Assembly: GCA_022448725.1 (NCBI GenBank) | Contig: JAKUTR010000021.1 | Span: forward strand, 1-33,101 | Direction: 5' to 3' | From: SAR202 cluster bacterium | Lineage (GTDB): Bacteria; Chloroflexota; Dehalococcoidia; Lucifugimonadales; VXLM01 | Length of the DNA stretch: 33,101 nt | In this document: one piece after another, positions 25,618 through 33,101 of the stretch | Position numbering within the stretch: the first letter of the stretch is position 1 | How the letters are laid out: every line of letters starts with the position of its first letter | Notes under the pieces: model-generated | What the model was told of the DNA's origin: nothing | The model's input: only the letters and a program-made list of their open reading frames with translations | The model's database searches: none | Program-made: the position numbers and the translations under genes

Positions 25618-25632
25618 ATAGGATTCTCCTAT
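25618..25632 (-). promoter_or_regulatory. Hairpin that includes the ribosome site of the small membrane protein
   Basis: Read on the minus strand ATAGGA-GAA-TCCTAT has perfect 6-bp arms and a 3-nt loop. The Shine-Dalgarno AGGAGA falls in its 5' arm and loop, directly before the ATG. The structure could hide the ribosome site, for example in a temperature-dependent manner, but an AT-rich 6-bp stem is weak. Confidence 0.35.
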
Positions 25633-25817
25633 TGGGTGGTTCTACTAAAAAACACAAAACTACTTAGCATCAAGACAGATCGCTTTTGTGGGTAGTTACA
25701 TTAGTTTATCGTTCGGAATCGAAATATCTTTTCCCCTCTCCCTTGGCGGCTTAAAAAGCCTCGTTGCAGAAACTGATGGGATCGAGTTATTTACGACACC
25801 TGCCAAGCTGGCTTATG

Positions 25818-26105
25818 TTAGACAGAAAACCAGACGCCTTCGAACACACCCCGATCCGGTACTCCTGCGATTATTGAAGCTAACTCGCCGAATACTTCTT
25901 GCACTAGTGAGGCTGCAGCATTTGCGGCCGCTGTGTTGTCGTATACCCCTATGACGGTGATCTCATTTTCTCCAGTTATAGCCAAGCCGAAGCCTGTTAT
26001 CCCGTCCAACTCTGATGCCCGTGCTTCCACGGACTTTATAAATTCGACTGCCTCGTCTACCTTACCGGGTTGGATCTGTAGTACTGTTTTTGATATCCCA
26101 GCCAC
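25818..26105 (-). CDS. Small ABM-like dimeric alpha/beta-barrel protein
   Basis: This 95-residue protein has a ferredoxin-like pattern: strand ISKTVLQIQPGKVDE, helix AVEFIKSVEARASE, strand GITGFGLAITGENEITVIGVY, helix AAANAAASLVQEVFGEL, and a final strand GVFEGVWFSV. This is the make-up of antibiotic-biosynthesis-monooxygenase (ABM) and related dimeric alpha/beta barrels, which bind small aromatic compounds or heme or carry out cofactor-free oxygenation. No catalytic residue can be pointed out. The GTG start follows the perfect site AGGAGGT by 6 nt. It is divergent from the amidohydrolase gene, and the two may share control. Confidence 0.75.
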   Translation of the reverse strand: MAGISKTVLQIQPGKVDEAVEFIKSVEARASELDGITGFGLAITGENEITVIGVYDNTAAANAAASLVQEVFGELASIIAGVPDRGVFEGVWFSV

Positions 26106-26288
26106 GTTGTACCTCCTAATATAGTTATCGTGTTTGGTTAGTGAGGATTGTGCAACTTCACCAGGCCGAACTAGAACAGTTTACTGGTTACGTGATAATT
26201 TTTGCACCCTTATCCCCTGGATTGAATTATCTTAGAATGCACGGATACACACCAATACGAGTTCATGGAATAAAGGAGGGTTGAAACC

Positions 26289-27386
26289 ATGTCGGTTATT
26301 TTTGACAACCACTGCCACTGCTTCCCCCCTCTGGGGCATCCAGGTGAAGCAGAGGTAGCTCGCTTAGCTGAGCATCAATACCACGTCCGATTCCACGGAC
26401 AAGGGGTGACTCGTAAACGGGATAACGTTCGCATTTCTGAGCATATCCTTGCTGGTGAAAAAGACGGTATATCTTGGCAACCGGACGTTAATTTCCGTAT
26501 TGGGGAGTTTGGCAAACTCGAGTACACCAAGGACGGTGAGGAATACTACACCCAGTGGATGCCTCCCACTTTACCGGATATGTCCAGTTCGGCTGACTAC
26601 ATCGTTGCGCAGATGGACTATGTAGGAGTGGATAGGGCAGTGCTGCAGCACGACAGAATCTATGGAAAGCTTGATGATTTCCTTGGTGATTGTGTGCGTC
26701 GGTATCCTACGCGATTTGTAGCCGCAGCGCAGGTAGATGAATGGGTAGGTGGACGAACTGACCAACTCGATCGTTTGAAACGACAAGTCGAGGAGCTAGG
26801 ATTTCGTAGTGTGTACTTCTCAACTGGCGGCTTCTTCCATACTGACTTCAGCTTAGAGGTAAATGATCCGTCTCTTGAACCACTCTGGACATTGGTAAAA
26901 GATCTAGGAATTACTGTCCACTGGTATGCTGCTAAGCTTAGGCAACCATCTATCCCGGACTATCTGGGTGAATTAAGGCAGTTCATTAAGTGGGCAGAAG
27001 CGCATCCGGATATCCCATCAGTGTTAACCCACGGCCTCAATAACATCCATTACAACAAGGACAAGCCAAACCGGTTCTCCGTTCCAGATGAGTTGTTTCA
27101 GTTGCTGAGTTTTCCTAATTGGCACATGGAACTAATGCTGCATCTCATGGCTGGCGATATCGAGTTTCCACCGTATGAGCCTGGGCTTAAAAAGGTAGTT
27201 CGCGAACTGGTCAGTGGAGTCGGGGCTGAGAGTCTGGTATGGGGATCGGATATGCCTGCCTGTGAACGCACTGTGACCTATAAGCAGTCGATGATTCTAT
27301 TCCAGACCCAGTGTGACTTCCTTACGGATGAGCAGAGAGCTTTAATTATGGGTGGTAACCTCGCCAGATTATACCCAGTGGGGTAG
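26289..27386 (+). CDS. Amidohydrolase family protein (amidohydrolase_2, ACMSD-like)
   Basis: This 365-residue TIM-barrel metal-dependent hydrolase or decarboxylase belongs to the amidohydrolase_2 group. Metal ligands are H8-x-H10 in FDNHCHCF, H211 in TVHWYAA, H248 in VLTHGLNN, and D321 in VWGSDMP, all in the usual order. The tail QRALIMGGNLARLYP is family-typical. Members include aminocarboxymuconate-semialdehyde decarboxylase and aromatic acid decarboxylases or hydrolases. The substrate is unknown. ATG follows AGGAGGG (26275-26281) by about 7 nt. Confidence 0.9.
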   Translation: MSVIFDNHCHCFPPLGHPGEAEVARLAEHQYHVRFHGQGVTRKRDNVRISEHILAGEKDGISWQPDVNFRIGEFGKLEYTKDGEEYYTQWMPPTLPDMSSSADYIVAQMDYVGVDRAVLQHDRIYGKLDDFLGDCVRRYPTRFVAAAQVDEWVGGRTDQLDRLKRQVEELGFRSVYFSTGGFFHTDFSLEVNDPSLEPLWTLVKDLGITVHWYAAKLRQPSIPDYLGELRQFIKWAEAHPDIPSVLTHGLNNIHYNKDKPNRFSVPDELFQLLSFPNWHMELMLHLMAGDIEFPPYEPGLKKVVRELVSGVGAESLVWGSDMPACERTVTYKQSMILFQTQCDFLTDEQRALIMGGNLARLYPVG

Positions 27387-27415
27387 CGGTTATCTCTCAG
27401 GATCGTCCCTGAAGG

Positions 27416-28948
27416 TTATGTGGTGATCTGACCTTTCTGGGATGATGATGATCCTGCCACCAAGTAGCGGTACCCTAAATCGATATGATTTCGCAAATCT
27501 GCCCACGAGCGTATGGCCCTGAATCTTCTGAGCACCTGGTTTGGGCGCAGATAGAATTTACGCCACGCTTTCTTGTACGCAGCTTCTAACTCTGTCGCTG
27601 TAAGGTTCTCGTGTTCGATCACTACGCCGAAGTTAGGGTCGAACTGGTACCAAGGTTTGTCATGTAACCTGTTTCGAGAACTGTAGTAGTGGTACAACTC
27701 AGTTCCAGGGAATGGGATTGCGATTGTAAAACCCGCTGTTGAAATGGGTACGCTGCACGCAAACTTTATAGTCTCGTCTACGGTTTGTTTGGTTTCTCCG
27801 GGCATTCCTATTATGAAGTATCCATGCACGTCAATGCCTGCGTCTGCTGTCATGTGCACAACTTCCGCCACCTTCTCCACGCTAAAGTTCTTTGAAAGCA
27901 GGTATGGATTAGCATTAAGGACAGTCTCACTTCCGGTCTCAATTCCATATTCGATCGATGTACAGCCCGCCTCTTTCATCAATCGAAACATCTCAGGATC
28001 AGCGCTCGAGATGGTAGCAGTACAGGTCCAGCTTAAGTTCAACTCCTCTTCGATCATGCGCTGGCATATCTGTTTCATCCGAGTTTTTCGCAGTGTTGCG
28101 ACCCCTTCGCGGAAGGAAGTCATAGTAACGCCCTGCTCGTTCTTAAGCATCTTTAGTTCTTCGATAACGTTCTCTACGCTACGGAACCGATATTTTGTTC
28201 CCTGATAGGCTGTTATGGAACAGAATTCACAGTTGTATGGGCAACCCCGGGTGGTATTAACCGGAGCAAACCGTCCGCTTCTACCATGATGAGGAGAGAT
28301 CGTGTAATCCGTGATTGAAGGTAATAGGTCTAGAGCCGGGAATGGCAGATTGTCCAGATGGTGGTTAGGGACGCGGTTGGGGTTTCGTTTAACTTTGCCA
28401 TCAGGTGTCCGATAAGCGATGCCGGCTATTTCTGAAAAGTCTCGGGTATCGATCTCTGCAAGTATCTCTAGGAATATGAACTCCCCCTCTCCGACGACGG
28501 CTACATCGGTATTCTCATCCCGAGCAACGTCTTCGGGTATGTGAGAAGCATGTGGGCCACCATTGACCGTAAGGATATCCGAATTCATTTCTTTCGCAAT
28601 TCGGTGAATTGCCCAAGCATCATATATATAGGGGGTGGTTGAGGTCGTAGCGACCACGTCAGGTCGTTCGGTGGCGATAAATTCTCGAATTTCTTCCTCA
28701 CCAAAACCGAATGAATAGGCATCGCACACAGCTACATGATGCCCTGCATCGCGGGTGGCAGCAGCCATGTATGCGAGGCCGAGAGGTTGCATCCCGGCTA
28801 ACTGTCTATCACCTCCGCCAGCGTGTAGCCCATAGGGGGGGTTGAACATCGATACTCTGAGAGGGCGGTTTGTTTTGGGTAGCTGGGCATGAATCTCAGC
28901 GCTTATCTCCTCTTCGGACATTTTCAAAGGAGAGAGAGATATAGTCAT
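27416..28948 (-). CDS. B12-binding domain radical SAM protein
   Basis: This is a 510-residue class B radical SAM enzyme. Residues 30-170 form the cobalamin-binding fold (RVSMFNPPYGLHAGGG, GLAYMAAATRDAGHHVAVCDA, VNGGPHASHIPED, VVGEGEF), without the DxHxxG base-off motif. The radical SAM core has the cluster motif C236-x3-C240-x2-C243 in TTRGCPYNCEFCS. IEYGIETGSE and GYFIIGMPGET follow. Relatives are BchE, hopanoid and lipid methylases, and many others. An oddity is that the stretch usually reading F-x-DD-x-F-T is SFREGVATLRKTR (278-290). The ATG follows GGAGG by 7 nt, behind a 14-bp palindrome. Confidence 0.92.
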   Translation of the reverse strand: MTISLSPLKMSEEEISAEIHAQLPKTNRPLRVSMFNPPYGLHAGGGDRQLAGMQPLGLAYMAAATRDAGHHVAVCDAYSFGFGEEEIREFIATERPDVVATTSTTPYIYDAWAIHRIAKEMNSDILTVNGGPHASHIPEDVARDENTDVAVVGEGEFIFLEILAEIDTRDFSEIAGIAYRTPDGKVKRNPNRVPNHHLDNLPFPALDLLPSITDYTISPHHGRSGRFAPVNTTRGCPYNCEFCSITAYQGTKYRFRSVENVIEELKMLKNEQGVTMTSFREGVATLRKTRMKQICQRMIEEELNLSWTCTATISSADPEMFRLMKEAGCTSIEYGIETGSETVLNANPYLLSKNFSVEKVAEVVHMTADAGIDVHGYFIIGMPGETKQTVDETIKFACSVPISTAGFTIAIPFPGTELYHYYSSRNRLHDKPWYQFDPNFGVVIEHENLTATELEAAYKKAWRKFYLRPNQVLRRFRAIRSWADLRNHIDLGYRYLVAGSSSSQKGQITT

Positions 28949-28967
28949 TCAAGTCCTCCAACAGCAT

Positions 28968-28981
28968 CGTGGCGCGCCACG
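28968..28981. repeat. 14-bp perfect palindrome upstream of the radical SAM gene
   Basis: CGTGGCGCGCCACG reads the same on both strands and lies 19 bp before the radical SAM ATG, just upstream of its ribosome site. It may be a repressor site or a leader hairpin. I found no second copy in the window. Confidence 0.5.
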
Positions 28982-29067
28982 TTCATCGTGCACTTTAACA
29001 GATTAATTATCGTATTAGAATAAGGCTTTGGGCTGACCACCGTTAAAAGATGCTGTATTTTGCTGCG

Positions 29068-30078
29068 CTATAGTAATGAGTTTTCGCATTTGGGAGAGTC
29101 TCCCCGCTGCGTGTGAGTCATGAGGGTGATCGCTCCATGTAACAATAAATTTAGGCTCACTAGTAGTCGCAATGCAATTAAATATGTCACTGCGGATTGA
29201 GCCGAAACCCCTGTCAAGACGAATGCTCCGAAGAACCCACCTTCAACGAATCCTATGCCACCAGGTGTAATAGCCATAACTGCGCCAAGCTGTGCGATCG
29301 GAAGGGCGGATAGCACTTCTATGAGTCCCATATCGGAAAGCGGAAGTGCATAAGCTAAAAGTACCAGATAGACCCCAATAAGCACGTATCTTACCACTGT
29401 GAGAGCGACCAACTTCGTCATCGTAGTCTTATCTTCGGAAGCTCGGGTTATCCTATCAACGGACTGAGCGACTGACTCTGTAATTGAGCTGAACCGAGAT
29501 CTAGTAACTCGTGTGAAAATATACATTGCGTTAAGTATTATTTTGCCAGCCCAACGCAAGACAAAGGGACCGAATGCCACCATAACTATGGACCATATAG
29601 TGACAACTGAGAACAGTAGTACGACGAACCAACTTGAATCGACCAGATTCACGATAAACAAGATTGCGGGGATACTCATACTCAATGCCAGAGAGACATC
29701 CAATAATTTCTCAGTTATTGAGCCAGCGAAAGCATCGATACGAGAAGATGACCTTGATAGCCCATGAAGCACTGGCCTGACAGCGAGATCACTCACCACT
29801 TGAGGTATGAAGAGGCCCGAAACCCGAGATAAGACGAACGATCGATAGTACGTTTTAAAGGACGTATGGTTATGACCAACAAACCAATCTAGTGTTATAG
29901 CCCAACGCCAGGCTGATAGTAGCGTCGCAAAAAAACCTACCACAAGAAAAATTGTTATGTAACCTAAATGACTGCTCATTAAGCTCTTAAGGACATCGGA
30001 GCCGCCCCAAAATATGAGTGCCATAAAAACGGCCAGACCCAATACACTTAGGGAGATTTGCCGGGGGTTTACCCTCAC
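29068..30078 (-). CDS. Lysylphosphatidylglycerol-synthase-type transmembrane protein (UPF0104)
   Basis: This is a 336-residue polytopic membrane protein of the LPG_synthase_TM family, the flippase-like part of MprF. It has about eight helices (for instance 12-25, 40-60, 130-150, 155-175, 235-260, 275-320). The hallmark ITPGGIGFVEGGFFGAFVLTG near residue 275 and an early SRVSGLFIPQVVSDLAVRP segment are present. It lacks the MprF synthase domain, as do many stand-alone members next to glycosyltransferases, whose products they may move or stabilise. The start is GTG with AGGTAA about 9 nt ahead. The radical SAM gene follows 119 bp downstream on the same strand. Confidence 0.85.
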   Translation of the reverse strand: MRVNPRQISLSVLGLAVFMALIFWGGSDVLKSLMSSHLGYITIFLVVGFFATLLSAWRWAITLDWFVGHNHTSFKTYYRSFVLSRVSGLFIPQVVSDLAVRPVLHGLSRSSSRIDAFAGSITEKLLDVSLALSMSIPAILFIVNLVDSSWFVVLLFSVVTIWSIVMVAFGPFVLRWAGKIILNAMYIFTRVTRSRFSSITESVAQSVDRITRASEDKTTMTKLVALTVVRYVLIGVYLVLLAYALPLSDMGLIEVLSALPIAQLGAVMAITPGGIGFVEGGFFGAFVLTGVSAQSAVTYLIALRLLVSLNLLLHGAITLMTHTQRGDSPKCENSLL

Positions 30079-30366
30079 AATGAGTTACCTGATCTAGGAC
30101 TAGCGGGTGGTGTATTTGAACCTAGCATATGCTTTCTATATCTCTCATATCAGTTAATTCTTATGACGATTGGTACGCAGGAGGCTATTTCGTTCCAAGA
30201 GACTGCCATTCTTTCTCTCTGAGGGCGAGTATTAGCGTAGGTGTATTGAGTGTGACGAGATTTGGTAAGGACAGAAAAGACTAACAATGAAGCGACTTAA
30301 AATCCATAAGGACTCACCAAATCATGATTCTTATCGATGGCACTGCGCAAAAGACCTCCGTTTTCT

Positions 30367-30993
30367 CTAACCAACGCACTGTTTTCGAGCCCTATAACAA
30401 CGGTTTAACCCCCATGAGAAGGGACGAGCATCTATGACCTTGAGGCCTGCGCCATTCAAAAGGTGACGGAACTCGGAATCTGTAAACCCCCAAACTTCTC
30501 CTTCTTCCATCCCTCTTTCATGCTGATCAGAGTCCCACCATGCGATCTTATGCCAAATCTTAGATATTGTTGGAGTAAGGTTGGTAGACACGATAACTCC
30601 ATTTGGTTTCAGTACCCGGACGGCTTCCTGCAATACTGATTCTCTATTGGGAATGTGATTTAGACAGGCAACGAAAGTCACTACATCGAAGGAATCGTTC
30701 TCCAAGGGTAAATTGCTACTGTCTTCTACTAGCATGTCGACGTCTCCCCAATCATGTATATCAACTCCGACACCTTTACCTCCCCTTTCTTGGTGTTTCC
30801 TGACAAGTCGGTTAGTCCCACAGCCGATGTCAAGAATCGTAGCGCGGTTAGGAATTGCTTCTAGTACGATGGATGTTCGGATGTCGTAATTCGTCATAAG
30901 TCCTGGGATAAAGTTGACAAACGGTTGCGGGATAATTAAGCGTATGGGTGAAAGTAACCCGTTAATCAGACGTAGCAGGCGATTTTGTAACAT
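30367..30993 (-). CDS. Class I SAM-dependent methyltransferase
   Basis: This is a methyltransferase of about 208 residues with the Methyltransf_11 pattern: motif I ILDIGCGTNRLVRKH, an acidic loop GVGVDIHDW, motif II/III SNLPLENDSFDVVTFVACLNHIPN and VLKPNGVIVS. The substrate is not evident, though the family often acts on quinones, lipids or small molecules. The frame also allows an ATG at 31008, but the ATG at 30993 has GGAGAG 8 nt upstream, whereas nothing precedes the earlier one. It lies about 290 bp upstream of the LPG-type membrane protein gene on the same strand. Confidence 0.85.
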   Translation of the reverse strand: MLQNRLLRLINGLLSPIRLIIPQPFVNFIPGLMTNYDIRTSIVLEAIPNRATILDIGCGTNRLVRKHQERGGKGVGVDIHDWGDVDMLVEDSSNLPLENDSFDVVTFVACLNHIPNRESVLQEAVRVLKPNGVIVSTNLTPTISKIWHKIAWWDSDQHERGMEEGEVWGFTDSEFRHLLNGAGLKVIDARPFSWGLNRCYRARKQCVG

Positions 30994-31292
30994 CAATGCT
31001 CTCCGCATTCAAAATTAGGTGAAACTTGGTGCTTCTAAGCAACCTTAAACTTTAAGACGAATATAATCTTATTCTTATTTTGACCATACCAGATAGCATC
31101 CGTCCACGTTACTGCCATGGTTACAAATTGATCATGATTTTGTGTGCGCATTACTCCGACAAGTTTCTTAAGTGTGTTTGATAAGTAAGAACTGGCACGT
31201 GAAATATGTTGTAACCGTGATGCTATTCGAATCTCGAGGTGGTGTTTAGAATAGATGGATAGATTTGTATCGGGGCGCAAGGAGTAGCCATC

Positions 31293-32195
31293 TTGAAATT
31301 CACTCAGGCAAGTCGACGAGAGATGGATTCTGTCGCTGAGGACTTTCCGGGTCAGATGGGCTTCTACGTGGAAGATATCCTGAGTGGAGAATATCACCAA
31401 CACAAAGCTAACTCTCGTTACCCAACTGCAAGCGTGTGTAAGGTACCTGTGATGATTGAACTGTTTAGGCAATCGGTAGAAGGCCGAATAAGGCTTGATC
31501 AGCGGCAGCGACTCGGATCACATATTTCTCATCATGGCACTGGTACTCTCAAAATGTTGAAGGACGACCCCGAACTTACGCTTTACGACTATGCCAGGCT
31601 GATGATAGGGGTGAGCGACAATATGGCGACAGACACGGTTATGGAGTCTGTGGGTCTACAAAATGTCAACGCTACGATGGATGAACTTGGCTATCCGAAT
31701 ACGCGAACCAGTATGACCATGAGCCAATGGCACTACACAATTGCAGGTCTTCAGCATCTCGATCAGACCGCAGATAACAACGACTATGTTCATAAGCGAC
31801 TCGTTGAAGGTCACTTGGACCACGGTGGGATCGGGTACACCGATTCTGTCGGCAGTAATGTCACTACACCTCGAGAGATAGCTAGCATAATTAAGCGATT
31901 GTATTTGGGGGATATCGTTTCTGCATCGGCTTCGGAGGCTATGATTGAATTACTCAAAGGTTGTAGTGACCGTAGTATGATCCCCTTGCACCTTAGTAGC
32001 TCAACATTGGTTGCACATAAGATCGGTTCTAGCACTCGTATTAAGGCCGATGTAGGGATCGTCTATCTTTCGACCGGACCGATGGTCGTATCGGGAATGA
32101 CGCTTGCGGACGATGGGCAGAATGATCCGGGCGAGGCCGCGATTGCCGAGATTGTAAGACTCGCAATCAAGGGTGTCTCTGCTGAAAGTAAATAG
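31293..32195 (+). CDS. Serine hydrolase with class A beta-lactamase fold
   Basis: This 300-residue protein has the beta-lactamase2/transpeptidase-like fold. Catalytic motifs are S47-VC-K50 (SxxK) in TASVCKVPVMIELF, S108-D109-N110 in VSDNMATD, and K243-I-G245 in AHKIGSSTR. NVTTPREIASII also fits the family. No E-x-x-L-N omega-loop glutamate, needed for fast beta-lactam hydrolysis, is visible. No signal peptide is present either, so an intracellular or differently exported hydrolase or esterase is more likely than a resistance enzyme. The TTG start is favoured by AAGGAG (31279-31284) 8 nt upstream. Confidence 0.85.
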   Translation: MKFTQASRREMDSVAEDFPGQMGFYVEDILSGEYHQHKANSRYPTASVCKVPVMIELFRQSVEGRIRLDQRQRLGSHISHHGTGTLKMLKDDPELTLYDYARLMIGVSDNMATDTVMESVGLQNVNATMDELGYPNTRTSMTMSQWHYTIAGLQHLDQTADNNDYVHKRLVEGHLDHGGIGYTDSVGSNVTTPREIASIIKRLYLGDIVSASASEAMIELLKGCSDRSMIPLHLSSSTLVAHKIGSSTRIKADVGIVYLSTGPMVVSGMTLADDGQNDPGEAAIAEIVRLAIKGVSAESK

Positions 32196-32258
32196 GGCTA
32201 AGGCTGCGACCCGTCGCATCGGATCTTGAACTGGCGTTTGTCTAGCGTCTAGTCGGTT

Positions 32259-32492
32259 TCACGTGTTTGGATTCTGTTCTCGTTTTAGTCGCTCAATATA
32301 CTCATACACTGACCTTAATGATATACGCCTCGATCGGCCGATTTTGACACTGGCGAACTCACCCTCATTCAGTAAGTTGAAAGTTTTTGTACGCCCGATA
32401 CTTAATATCGAAGCTACCGTCTTGACGGTGACGAGCCTGTCCCCATTAGAGAACTGTCGTGGATCCCACAGTCCCATCGTTTCTTCTTGCAT
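32259..32492 (-). CDS. Excisionase-type (HTH_17) DNA-binding protein
   Basis: This 77-residue protein has a MerR/AlpA-like helix-turn-helix of the excisionase family. Residues about 19-65 read RLVTVKTVASILSIGRTKTFNLL then ASVKIGRSRRISLRSVYEYIE, which matches the pattern TVxEAAxxLxIGRxxxYxLxxxGxxxxxKIGRxxRI of the HTH_17 group. The ATG follows TGGAGG by 6 nt. It might be a regulator or a mobile-element excision factor, but no integrase or attachment site is near. The preceding gene on the same strand ends 66 bp upstream. Confidence 0.85.
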   Translation of the reverse strand: MQEETMGLWDPRQFSNGDRLVTVKTVASILSIGRTKTFNLLNEGEFASVKIGRSRRISLRSVYEYIERLKREQNPNT

Positions 32493-32558
32493 TCCAGCCT
32501 CCAGGCGACTAGGGCCTCAAGTTTTTAGCCACCTGCGGATAGAAGATTTAAGCGGATG

Positions 32559-33101
32559 CTAAGCAGTTGGAGAGACCTTTCGGATCCTCCGAATGTACAA
32601 AAATCCGCCGCCTACAATCACAACGGCAACAATCCCAATGATCGCAAACACTGTGATCGAGCCTGTCCCTGATTCTTCGGGGATTGGCTCCCTATCGAAG
32701 ATGTTACCGAACATCACTGAAACAGTGCCCGTTTCCTCTCCGTTGGGGGAGTCCGCTCCGTGGGAACCAATTATTAGATCAGCGGCACCATCGCCGTTGA
32801 TGTCTCCTATAGCGACTGCGGTGCCCAGCCGTTCGATTGCGGCCTCACCCGAAACAGTAGCATTCGCTTTTCTGCTGATCTTAGTTTTTTGCTGCTCCTG
32901 CCAGCGATTAGTTCCAGGTATCAAGTATGTAGCATCCAATGGACCTTTCACGACCGATACCTGTCCGGTACCAACACGCTCGCCAACAACCATGCCCATT
33001 CCGCCAACTGCTAAATCATTTACTCCATCACCATCAATGTCACCAATATCAGAAGAGCTTCCCAGAGCTTCCCCCTCATCAGTACCTGGCGCTTTTAAGG
33101 G
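32559..33101 (-). CDS. FG-GAP repeat surface protein, C-terminal part (start outside window)
   Basis: The minus-strand frame is open to the window edge, so only the last 180 residues are seen. It carries two FG-GAP (integrin alpha-like) repeats with calcium loops, DIDGDGVNDLAVGG near the window edge and DINGDGAADLIIGSHG further on. A C-terminal membrane helix ITVFAIIGIVAVVIVGGGFL is followed by the basic tail YIRRIRKVSPTA. The protein is thus probably exported and held by its C-terminus, with a calcium-binding beta-propeller outside. The N-terminal part and signal peptide must lie beyond 33101. Confidence 0.85.
   Translation of the reverse strand, partial: PLKAPGTDEGEALGSSSDIGDIDGDGVNDLAVGGMGMVVGERVGTGQVSVVKGPLDATYLIPGTNRWQEQQKTKISRKANATVSGEAAIERLGTAVAIGDINGDGAADLIIGSHGADSPNGEETGTVSVMFGNIFDREPIPEESGTGSITVFAIIGIVAVVIVGGGFLYIRRIRKVSPTA

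Noticed and set aside
25433-25657. 74-codon minus-strand frame
   Set aside because: TTG start without ribosome site, no recognisable pattern, and it overlaps the better supported 38-codon membrane peptide in another frame.
27397-27412. TCAGG-loop-CCTGA hairpin after the amidohydrolase gene
   Set aside because: Only 5 bp of stem and no T-tract follow, so a terminator cannot be claimed.
31035-31472. 145-codon minus-strand frame
   Set aside because: It overlaps the start of the beta-lactamase-fold gene in antisense and shows no domain pattern or ribosome site.

Overview
The window is 33.1 kb of bacterial chromosome with compact gene spacing, mid-range GC, and many GTG and TTG starts preceded by clear Shine-Dalgarno sequences. 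Both ends cut through genes. I infer a marine-type Chloroflexota (SAR202 / Dehalococcoidia-like) bacterium. The reasons are an HspR-type repressor leading grpE-dnaK, an anchored protein with repeats of the Chloroflexota/Firmicutes DUF2680-like kind, and a scatter of oxidative and hydrolytic accessory genes (phytanoyl-CoA dioxygenase, amidohydrolase_2, B12-binding radical SAM, sulfite-oxidase-like enzyme). No rRNA, tRNA, CRISPR array, insertion sequence or phage block was seen, so the taxonomy rests on gene content alone.

Left part (1-7600): the 3' end of an ABC exporter gene, a PhyH-family dioxygenase, hisG and thiL on the minus strand, and a divergent molybdopterin oxidoreductase. The heat-shock operon hspR-grpE-dnaK follows, with a near-consensus promoter (TTGACA, 17 bp, TAAAAT).

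Middle left (7639-13600): a minus-strand run of six genes, Nudix hydrolase, GNAT acetyltransferase, SDR epimerase, folC, fabF and an AcuC/HDAC-like deacetylase. Most gaps are very small and one good promoter lies ahead of the Nudix gene. It joins folate polyglutamylation and fatty-acid elongation to acyl/acetyl-modifying enzymes. A 1205-residue FtsX-type permease lies divergently on the plus strand.

Middle right (17437-21567): the least explained block. Two paralogous proteins of about 520 residues, each looking like a glycoside-hydrolase-type barrel plus a C-terminal beta domain, stand in tandem. A third protein follows the second almost without a gap and is itself an internal duplication. 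Together they look like one functional unit of unknown substrate.

Right part (21896-33101): a Ste24-type M48 membrane protease, a 45-residue peptide gene, an NHL propeller protein, an anchored repeat protein, a 38-residue putative membrane peptide gene whose ribosome site lies in a hairpin, an ABM-like small protein, an amidohydrolase, a B12-binding radical SAM protein with an altered motif, an LPG-synthase-type membrane protein, a methyltransferase, a class-A-beta-lactamase-fold hydrolase, an excisionase-type HTH protein, and the C-terminal part of an FG-GAP surface protein. Most are single genes or pairs with their own ribosome sites, so this is accessory territory rather than one long operon.
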